From DASROJ01 sp035646975 (lineage in GTDB: Bacteria > Acidobacteriota > Polarisedimenticolia > JACPZX01 > DASXTC01): 11,361 nucleotides of DNA. Shown in pieces: positions 6,785-11,361 of this stretch (within the stretch, counting starts at the first letter, position 1; the number at the start of each line of letters is the position of its first letter). The stretch is taken from the NCBI GenBank assembly GCA_035646975.1, contig DASROJ010000233.1:1-11361 (forward strand). Reading direction: 5' to 3'. Below the pieces are notes generated by a model. The model saw only the letters and a list, made by a program, of their open reading frames with translations, was not told where the DNA came from and searched no databases. A program made the translations under genes and the position numbers.

Positions 6785-7807
6785 ATGGCACATCGCTTTC
6801 GGGGAAGAGCACTTGTCATCGCGTGTTTTATCCTCTTCTTCGGTCTTCCCGCAATTCCGCAAGACACAAACAAGTCTTTGGTGCCTGCGCCATCCAAAGA
6901 GACGTATACCTACAAGACGGTGGGGGACTGCGAGATAAAGGCCGACGTCTATCGGCTACCCGGGGATGAGGTTCGTCCGGCCATCCTCTGGATTCATGGC
7001 GGGGCGCTCATGTTCGGTGACCGCGGCACGTTGCCGGCGGATCAGGCTGAGCGCTATGCCCGAGCTGGTTACACAATTGTCTCCATTGACTATCGACTGG
7101 CGCCGGAATCTAAACTCCCTGCAATTCTAGAGGACGTCGATGATGCCTATCGATGGGTGCGGGAGAAAGGGCCACAGTTGTTTCACGTCGCCCCCGACCG
7201 CATTGCCGTCGTGGGAAACTCGGCCGGTGGATACCTGACTCTGATGGCTGGATATCGGCTGATGCCTCGACCCAGGGCATTGGTGTCATTCTACGGTTAC
7301 GGCGATATCACCGGTGAATGGACGACCCGGCCAAGCAAGTTTTATCTCGAGCGCGACCGGATCGCGAAGGAAGACGCCGAGAAAGTGGTTGGTGGGAGGG
7401 TGCTCTCTGAAAGCCCCATATTCCCACGAGTCACATTTTACAATTACTGCCGCCAGAACGGCCTTTGGTCCAAGGCAGTGACCACCTTCGACCCCGAGGC
7501 AGAGCCGTCAAGGTTTGAGCCATTCTGTCCAGTCCGTCACGTCACCAAGGATTACCCACCGACGCTGCTGCTCCACGGCGATCGAGACAACGACGTCCCA
7601 TTCGCGCAGTCCGTGCAGATGGCGGCAGCCTTGGAGCAGCATCAGGTGCCGCATCAGCTTCTTCGCATGGAGGGGTTCGATCATCTTTTCGACAAGTTTC
7701 CCAACGGCTGGGAGCCAAACGCAGAACCCATTGGCCTCAAACACCCGAAGGTTGCCGAGGCATTCGATCAGGTGGTGACTTTCTTGAACAAACATGTTGG
7801 TCGCTGA
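6785..7807 (+). CDS. Secreted alpha/beta hydrolase (BD-FAE / HSL-like esterase)
   Basis: This 340-aa protein starts at ATG 6785, eight bases after GGAGGG (6771-6776). Residues 1-25 (RGRALVIACFILFFGLPAIP) are a signal peptide, so the enzyme is exported. The hydrolase fold shows the oxyanion motif WIHGG (69-73), the D-Y-R-L-A-P strand (102-107), the nucleophile elbow GNSAGG with Ser146, acid Asp268 in HGDRDNDVP, and His300 in GFDH. These residues form a complete Ser-Asp-His triad. The family cleaves carboxylic esters such as acyl- or feruloyl-esters; the actual substrate is not readable. A longer open frame from 6632 adds 51 Arg-rich residues before the signal peptide and is rejected. Third positions are visibly less GC-rich than in the kinase operon. 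The gene lies between an IS relic and an IS3-like end, which hints at transfer. Confidence 0.9.
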   Translation: MAHRFRGRALVIACFILFFGLPAIPQDTNKSLVPAPSKETYTYKTVGDCEIKADVYRLPGDEVRPAILWIHGGALMFGDRGTLPADQAERYARAGYTIVSIDYRLAPESKLPAILEDVDDAYRWVREKGPQLFHVAPDRIAVVGNSAGGYLTLMAGYRLMPRPRALVSFYGYGDITGEWTTRPSKFYLERDRIAKEDAEKVVGGRVLSESPIFPRVTFYNYCRQNGLWSKAVTTFDPEAEPSRFEPFCPVRHVTKDYPPTLLLHGDRDNDVPFAQSVQMAAALEQHQVPHQLLRMEGFDHLFDKFPNGWEPNAEPIGLKHPKVAEAFDQVVTFLNKHVGR

Positions 7808-7813
7808 TCAGGT

Positions 7814-7856
7814 GTCCTTCCTGAAAACCCGATCCTGTAACTTGATTCAGAGAAAC
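7814..7856. repeat. 43-bp dispersed repeat, copy 2
   Basis: This copy matches 5077-5119 at 37 of 43 positions, in the same orientation. It starts seven bases after the hydrolase stop codon. The match to copy 1 ends exactly where the IS3-like end begins at 7857. That supports 7857 as a real insertion boundary. Confidence 0.65.
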
Positions 7857-7919
7857 TGATCTTCCCCCGATTTTGTGGACTCCCAGACGAGCTGGTGTTC
7901 TTGCCAGCTTGGGATGTTG
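7857..7919 (+). repeat. IS3-like inverted end, left
   Basis: It begins TGATCTTCCCCCGATTTTGT and continues with GGAC. This resembles IS3-group ends, which start TGATC and carry a C-run followed by GTGGAC. It matches the reverse complement of 11032-11058 at 22 of 27 positions. The match extends inward over about 63 bp at roughly 46 of 63, including a shared AGCTGGT and TTGCC. An internal AGCTGG/CCAGCT hairpin lies within it. No IS3 transposase sequence follows. Confidence 0.65.
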
Positions 7920-8061
7920 CCTGGCGTCGAACGCGCGACAGGCCTGACAGCGCCGACACAGTCGGGCACCTTCGTCCATTTCCTTGTCGCCGGCCGAGTC
8001 GCCCTTGTCGGCGCGGTCCGGCGCATGCATGGAATGCCCGCGCGGCGCGGCTTCGGCGTGC

Positions 8062-8090
8062 TTGACACCCCGGCGCCCGGCTCCAAGATT
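8062..8090 (+). promoter_or_regulatory. Putative promoter of the FHA-kinase operon (possibly leaderless)
   Basis: A perfect TTGACA at 8062-8067 is followed by a 17-bp spacer and AAGATT at 8085-8090, a weak -10. Transcription would start about seven bases on, at or next to the ATG 8097. No Shine-Dalgarno sequence precedes that ATG. The arrangement suggests a leaderless mRNA for the first gene. Confidence 0.45.
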
Positions 8091-8096
8091 GTTCGG

Positions 8097-8507
8097 ATGA
8101 CCACGCGCGAGAGTGTCGGAGACGACGCCGCCAGGACGGCGAACGAACAGCGCCGTGAGCCGCCGTTCGGAGCCCCGCACGTCTTTGTGCTGGTGGCGGT
8201 GGACGGGGAGGATCCATTGCTGGCCCACCGCCTGACGCGGCCCGAGACCTGGATCGGCCGCGGTTCCGAGTGCCACCTCGACGTCGAAGACGATCAGGTG
8301 AGCCGCCTGCATTGCAGCGTGCAAGTGGACGGACCGATCTGCGTTATCGTCGACACGGACAGTCGCAACGGAACGCGCGTCAACGGCCGGCGGATCAAGC
8401 AGGGCGTGAAGGTTCGTCTGCGCCACCTGGACGAGATCGGCATCGGCACACACCGGCTGCTGCTGCTCTCCGGCCGTGCCCCCGACCGTCCGAAGCCCGA
8501 CGCCTAG
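8097..8507 (+). CDS. FHA-domain protein (FHA1), first gene of the kinase operon
   Basis: This 136-aa cytoplasmic protein is almost entirely a forkhead-associated domain, a phosphothreonine-binding fold. The key elements are in order: WIGRGSEC (52-59, with the conserved GR), SRLHC (69-73, Ser and His of the phosphate pocket), and SRNGTRVNG (89-97, the NG loop). The start at ATG 8097 fits the promoter at 8062-8090 but lacks an RBS. A longer open frame from 7875 would pull in an unlikely Cys-, His- and Pro-rich stretch that overlaps the IS3-like end. The N-terminus (MTTRESVGDD) offers Thr residues that a kinase could modify. The kinase gene follows after 26 bp. FHA1 probably docks on the autophosphorylated kinase or on its substrates; this is inferred from the family and operon position. 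Confidence 0.85.
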   Translation: MTTRESVGDDAARTANEQRREPPFGAPHVFVLVAVDGEDPLLAHRLTRPETWIGRGSECHLDVEDDQVSRLHCSVQVDGPICVIVDTDSRNGTRVNGRRIKQGVKVRLRHLDEIGIGTHRLLLLSGRAPDRPKPDA

Positions 8508-8533
8508 ACCCGGCGCCACCCACGGAGAACATC

Positions 8534-10081
8534 ATGGGCCGCAGCACCAGGCTCCTCGAGAAGATGGGGCTCACCGCGCGCCGTGCCCGCGGCGCCCGCG
8601 GCACCCGCGTCGGCGGGCATGCGTCGCCTCCGCCCGCCATGGGGCTGGTGGGACGCTATGTCCTGCGCGAGGAGATCGGTCGCGGCGCGATGGGGGAGGT
8701 CTGGCGCGCCGAGGACCCGCGCATCCGGCGCGCCGTGGCCGTCAAGATTCTCAATGTCCCCGAGGGTCTCAGCGCGTCGCAGGTGTCCGATTGGGAAAAG
8801 CGGTTCATCCAGGAGGCGCGCGCCGCCGGCGCGCTGACGCATCCGGGGATCGTCACGGTCCACGACGTCGGCATGACGCTGGACGATCGTCCCTTCATTG
8901 TGATGGAGCTGGTGGAGGGACGCAGTCTGGACGCCATCCTGCACGAGGGCCCGCGTCCCCCGACGTGGGCCTGCCTGGAATGGGGGGCGCAGATCGCCGA
9001 GGCGCTCAGCGCGGCGCACGAGCGTGGCATCGTCCACCGTGACGTAAAGCCGGCGAACATCCTCATCGATCAGGAAGGCCGCGCCCGCATCACCGACTTC
9101 GGTATCGCCCGGCTTGCAGAATCCGATCTGACGAGGGTCGGGGCGTTCCTGGGCTCGCCGGCCTTCTCCTCTCCCGAGCAGATCCTGGCAGCCGCGGTGG
9201 ACGGCCGGTCCGACCTCTTTTCGCTGGGGGCCACCCTCTATCTGCTGCTCACCGGAGAGCGCCCGTTCCGGGGCAACGACCTGTCCGGCCTGACCTACGC
9301 CATCTGCCATCTCGACCCCATCCCGATGCGCCAGCTCTCGCCGATGCTGCCGCGAGTCGCCGAGGCCGTCGTGATGAGGGCGCTCGCGAAGGACCCGCAG
9401 CGCCGCTTCCCGAAGGGGAGGGACATGGCGGACTACCTGCGCGGCGCGGCCGGAGTGTCGCTCGAGCCCCAGGACGAAGAGGCGACGGCTGTGGCCACCG
9501 CCGACTCCCGGCCAGTGCGGGTGGGGCGTGTGGAGTGGGGGCCTCACCTTCGGCTGGCTGAGCGGTGCGCGATGATCGTCCTCTTGTTCGCGATGGTGTC
9601 GGCGGGCGCCATGGCCCTCTCCAAGGTGACCCGTGGCCTTCCTGGTGGCTCGGCCGAAGGGCGGCCAACCGCCATCGAGCCGGCTTCCCTTGGGGCGCCG
9701 ACGACCGTGCCCTGGGCCGCGTGGAGCCAGTCCGCACTTCCGCAGATCGATCTGCGGGTGGTCCACCATCTGGAGGAGGGAACCGTGACCGTCTGGTCGG
9801 GCCAGCGACGACTGCTGCGAGCGCCGCTCAGCAGACATGAGCGCGGCGAGGTGAAGCAGAAGCCGGCTTCGATCGAAGAGATCTGGACGAGACAGGACTG
9901 GACGCTCCGGCTGCCGGAAGGGGACCACACGATACGCGTGGAAGTCTCCACCGGCGACGGCCGCGTCCAGGTGGAAGGAGTCACCACCGGCGCCGTGCGC
10001 GCGGGGACATCCGCGCGCCTGCGGGTGTGGGTGAAGGATCGGCCCGGGCCGAATCTCGAGCTGACGTGGAGCAGTTACTGA
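8534..10081 (+). CDS. Transmembrane Ser/Thr protein kinase (Hanks type, PknB-like)
   Basis: This is a 515-aa membrane kinase. The start is ATG 8534 with GGAG six bases upstream. A basic linker (1-38) precedes the kinase domain (about 42-303). All catalytic motifs are intact: GRGAMGEVW (49-57), Lys71 in VAVKIL, Glu94, HRDVKPANIL with Asp170 and Asn175, DFG at 188-190, GSPAFSSPEQ (207-216) and the SDLFSLG helix. One membrane span lies at about 346-363. The outer part (365-515) is beta-rich, with segments such as DHTIRVEVSTGDGRVQVEG. It is not PASTA, WD40 or TPR, and is not recognised. The kinase phosphorylates Ser/Thr on target proteins, probably in response to an external signal. FHA-domain genes flank it at 26 and 24 bp, so phospho-dependent partners are co-expressed. 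There is no PP2C phosphatase gene in view. Confidence 0.95.
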   Translation: MGRSTRLLEKMGLTARRARGARGTRVGGHASPPPAMGLVGRYVLREEIGRGAMGEVWRAEDPRIRRAVAVKILNVPEGLSASQVSDWEKRFIQEARAAGALTHPGIVTVHDVGMTLDDRPFIVMELVEGRSLDAILHEGPRPPTWACLEWGAQIAEALSAAHERGIVHRDVKPANILIDQEGRARITDFGIARLAESDLTRVGAFLGSPAFSSPEQILAAAVDGRSDLFSLGATLYLLLTGERPFRGNDLSGLTYAICHLDPIPMRQLSPMLPRVAEAVVMRALAKDPQRRFPKGRDMADYLRGAAGVSLEPQDEEATAVATADSRPVRVGRVEWGPHLRLAERCAMIVLLFAMVSAGAMALSKVTRGLPGGSAEGRPTAIEPASLGAPTTVPWAAWSQSALPQIDLRVVHHLEEGTVTVWSGQRRLLRAPLSRHERGEVKQKPASIEEIWTRQDWTLRLPEGDHTIRVEVSTGDGRVQVEGVTTGAVRAGTSARLRVWVKDRPGPNLELTWSSY

Positions 10082-10105
10082 CCGGTGACCAGGGAGGGAA
10101 CACCC

Positions 10106-10540
10106 ATGACAAAGATGACCAGGATGACCAGGACCCAGGCCGATGGTCGGATGACAGGCACCGAGCTGGACAAGGAGCTCCACCGGCCGAGACTGAAGTC
10201 CGGCCTGGTCCCGCACGACACACGCATCTATCTCAAGGTGGAGCGCGGCCCCGACCGGGGAATGGTGTTCGATCTCTCATCGGGCGGGTCGTATCTGATC
10301 GGCCGGGGCGCCGGCGACATCCCTCTGTCGGACGACAAGGTCTCGGGCCGACACGCCGAGATCAAACTGCTGGGGCCCGAGGCCTACCTGGTGATCGACC
10401 TGGCCAGCACCAACGGCACGTTCCTCAACGGCGTCCGCGTCGAGCGGACGAAGCTGTGCCACGACGACGAGATCCGCGTGGGCGACTCATTCCTTCGCCT
10501 CACCGTCCACGAGGGAACGCTGCCCCTCAGCCGCAGCTGA
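10106..10540 (+). CDS. FHA-domain protein (FHA2), third gene of the kinase operon
   Basis: This protein has 144 aa. The start is ATG 10106, seven bases after GGGAGGG (10092-10098); a GTG at 10085 is possible but lies upstream of that RBS. The FHA domain (about 42-136) has YLIGRGAGDIPL (63-74), SGRHAEIKL (80-88) and STNGTFLNG (101-109), all canonical for phosphothreonine binding. Residues 1-40 are a flexible, Thr-rich tail (MTKMTRMTRT, then TGTELDKEL). This recalls GarA/OdhI-type proteins, whose N-terminal Thr is phosphorylated and then bound by their own FHA domain; the analogy is inference. The first codons come from a 9-bp unit (ATGACMARG) repeated three times at 10106-10132. The gene ends the operon; a small hairpin follows at once. 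Confidence 0.9.
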   Translation: MTKMTRMTRTQADGRMTGTELDKELHRPRLKSGLVPHDTRIYLKVERGPDRGMVFDLSSGGSYLIGRGAGDIPLSDDKVSGRHAEIKLLGPEAYLVIDLASTNGTFLNGVRVERTKLCHDDEIRVGDSFLRLTVHEGTLPLSRS

Positions 10541-10559
10541 CTCCGGCCTGGAACCGGAG
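10541..10559 (+). terminator. Hairpin directly after FHA2
   Basis: CTCCGG and CCGGAG pair around a seven-base loop right after the FHA2 stop codon. There is no T-run. It may be the operon's transcript end or a 3' stabiliser. Confidence 0.35.
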
Positions 10560-10675
10560 ACGGTGATCACGGCCTGAGTGCCAGGCAACGCGAAACTGCG
10601 GAAGGCAGATTGTGCTTGGGCAAGGGCTGCAAGAGAGATAAACAGGTTGCTCGGCCTCAGCGCGCAAGTGAGCGT

Positions 10676-10834
10676 GCCTGCCCGCCGGAGGACCGTGGTG
10701 GTCGGCCGGGCGATGAGGATCTACTGAGCATCCTGAAGGACCCTTCTCACGAGGAACACGCGTTCACCCTGACATCGTTGGGCGGTCAGTTCGATGCGGA
10801 ACGATTCGACGTCAGGGAGATGGGTGTCGATCGC
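10676..10834 (+). pseudogene. Fragment of a plasmid pRiA4b ORF-3-like protein
   Basis: In the frame opened at 10610, the stretch ACPPEDRGGRPGDEDLL, then DPSHEEHAFTLTSLGGQFDAERFD, matches the C-terminal part of the pRiA4b ORF-3 family. The usual family pattern is A-C-P-P-E-D-x-G-G, then D-P-x-H-x-E-H, then G-G-x-F-D-x-E-x-F-D. A conserved Cys after PPED is Arg here, and the usual G-Y-E/G-Y-x becomes G-D-E. The N-terminal two thirds of the domain are missing, and the sequence after about 10834 no longer fits, so this is a decayed remnant. The family is common on plasmids and in mobile regions and its function is unknown. It lies inside the segment bounded by IS3-like ends. Family assignment is from memory of motif order. 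Confidence 0.6.
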
Positions 10835-10995
10835 GGTCATCAGTGGCGACGCACGCCTCGCGAGTCGCTGCGCCAGGAAAAGGCCCCGGGTCGCCAGGTA
10901 AATGTTCAGGCGGCCCGGTGCCGCGGCGAGTGGAACCTGTGCAACCGGTCGAATACGGCTCGCCGCTGCCACCAGGCGATGTCGACCTGCTCAAA

Positions 10996-11058
10996 CAACC
11001 CCTCCCGCAGGCAATAAAACCAGCTTATATTGGTGTCTACGAAATCGGGGGAACACCA
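10996..11058 (-). repeat. IS3-like inverted end, right
   Basis: Read on the minus strand from 11058 it begins TGGTGTTCCCCCGATTTCGT and then AGAC. It matches the left end at 7857 at 22 of 27 positions and more loosely over 63 bp. The two ends face inward, and the enclosed segment starts TG and ends CA as IS3-family elements do. From 10835 to 10995 I see no convincing gene, only decayed-looking sequence. Confidence 0.65.
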
Positions 11059-11065
11059 CGACACG

Positions 11066-11361
11066 ATGTCATCTCGCAAAGTAATCAGTGGCCTCCTCGT
11101 TCTGGGATGCATGGCGCATCGCAGCATTGTGTACGGTAACCCCGGAAGCGGAACCGAGGCCCGCTGCGAGGTTTCAGGTCATGGGGCACCATCGGTCGTT
11201 TTATTGGAGCACAGTCAGATAGTCGAGGATGATTTTGTCTCAGCGGCGTTGCCGGCAGTGGTTATGTATGATGATGGGTATGTGATTTTCCGAAGCAAGG
11301 AAGGCGGGGGCATCTGGCATCTAAGTGCTGGTGTTATTCGTGATCAGCGGGAGAGCATTCT
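11066..11361 (+). CDS. Exported or lipoprotein-like protein, partial, unrecognised
   Basis: The gene starts at ATG 11066 and runs off the right edge; 98 complete codons are visible. The start MSSRKVISGLLVLGCMA reads as a signal sequence, with VLGC as a possible weak lipobox. Segments such as APSVVLLEHSQIV and LPAVVMYDDGYVIFRSKEG suggest a beta-rich domain in which a Y-D-D-G-x-V-I-type hairpin follows a short strand. I do not recognise the family. A GGGGGAA at 11047-11053, inside the right IS3-like end, is the only RBS candidate, and its 12-base spacing is long. Base composition is clearly lower in GC than the kinase operon and resembles the hydrolase gene on the far side of the element. Confidence 0.65.
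   Translation, partial: MSSRKVISGLLVLGCMAHRSIVYGNPGSGTEARCEVSGHGAPSVVLLEHSQIVEDDFVSAALPAVVMYDDGYVIFRSKEGGGIWHLSAGVIRDQRESI

Larger units (their letters stand above)
7857..11058. mobile_element. Candidate non-autonomous element carrying the FHA-kinase-FHA operon
   Basis: A 3,202-bp segment is bounded by inverted IS3-like ends. It holds the FHA1-kinase-FHA2 operon and a pRiA4b ORF-3-like remnant, but no transposase. Outside it, the hydrolase gene on the left and the partial gene on the right are both less GC-rich than the kinase. By count, 9001-9060 has 41 of 60 G/C and 11221-11280 has 30 of 60. No matching 3-4-bp target duplication is visible (AAC or AAAC on the left; CGA or CGAC on the right). 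The alternative is two unrelated solo ends of degraded IS copies that happen to flank the operon. Confidence 0.4.

Noticed and set aside
5077..7856. 43-bp repeats as integron attC sites
   Set aside because: They follow stop codons as attC would, but they lack RYYYAAC/GTTRRRY core pairs and imperfect-palindrome structure, and no integrase gene is present.
7875..8096. Upstream extension of FHA1
   Set aside because: It overlaps the IS3-like end and the promoter-like TTGACA, and its composition does not look like a protein domain.
8504..10216. 570-codon open frame on the minus strand opposite the kinase
   Set aside because: It is antisense to a kinase with every catalytic motif. It is rich in His, Arg, Gly and Pro with no domain, as expected of a shadow frame in GC-rich DNA.
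10721..10972. Minus-strand open frame (83 aa) opposite the pRiA4b-like fragment
   Set aside because: It has no motif and no RBS, and it overlaps a plus-strand stretch with recognisable family residues.
7854..11062. Target-site duplication around the IS-bounded segment
   Set aside because: The three or four bases outside the left end (AAC/AAAC) and right end (CGA/CGAC) do not match, so no duplication is claimed.

Overview
The window is GC-rich bacterial DNA with long antisense shadow ORFs. Its gene content is a delta-60-repeat propeller protein, a kelch/MopE-motif secreted protein, a Pkn2/PknB-type Ser/Thr kinase with FHA partners, and IS1182- and IS3-like relics. This fits an Acidobacteriota-type or Candidatus Eisenbacteria-like soil or sediment bacterium. 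That placement is an inference from gene families only; there is no rRNA or other marker gene.

Layout. (1) 1-403, minus: 5' part of a secreted delta-60-repeat protein. (2) 535-2620: a TetR regulator and an MFS exporter, transcribed divergently, with a 26-bp imperfect palindrome over the exporter promoter. (3) 2772-5045, plus: a 757-aa secreted protein with six kelch-like blades, two MopE-type metal-binding motifs and an unrecognised C-terminal domain. (4) 5046-6532: a mosaic holding a 43-bp repeat, a zinc-ribbon-like gene with two compensating frameshifts, a convergent 53-aa secreted Gly-rich gene, a strong hairpin between the two genes, and a 531-bp IS1182-type deletion derivative that keeps both ends. 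(5) 6785-7807, plus: a secreted alpha/beta hydrolase, followed by the second copy of the 43-bp repeat. (6) 7857-11058: a segment bounded by inverted IS3-like ends. It carries FHA1 - transmembrane Ser/Thr kinase - FHA2 as a tight operon, then a pRiA4b ORF-3-like gene fragment, and no transposase. (7) 11066-11361: start of a secreted or lipoprotein gene with lower GC, cut by the window edge.

How the genes work together. The TetR/MFS pair looks like a self-contained, ligand-inducible efflux module. The FHA1-kinase-FHA2 operon looks like a membrane signalling module. Its kinase would sense through a periplasmic beta-rich domain, and the two FHA proteins would bind phosphothreonine on the kinase or its targets. 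The main surprise is that this signalling operon sits between inverted ends related over about 63 bp, so it may have moved as a passenger of a non-autonomous element. Two other points stand out. The 53-aa secreted protein has an internal repeat whose DNA differences are all synonymous. The zinc-ribbon-like gene at 5160-5579 is rebuilt only by two single-base corrections that cancel each other.
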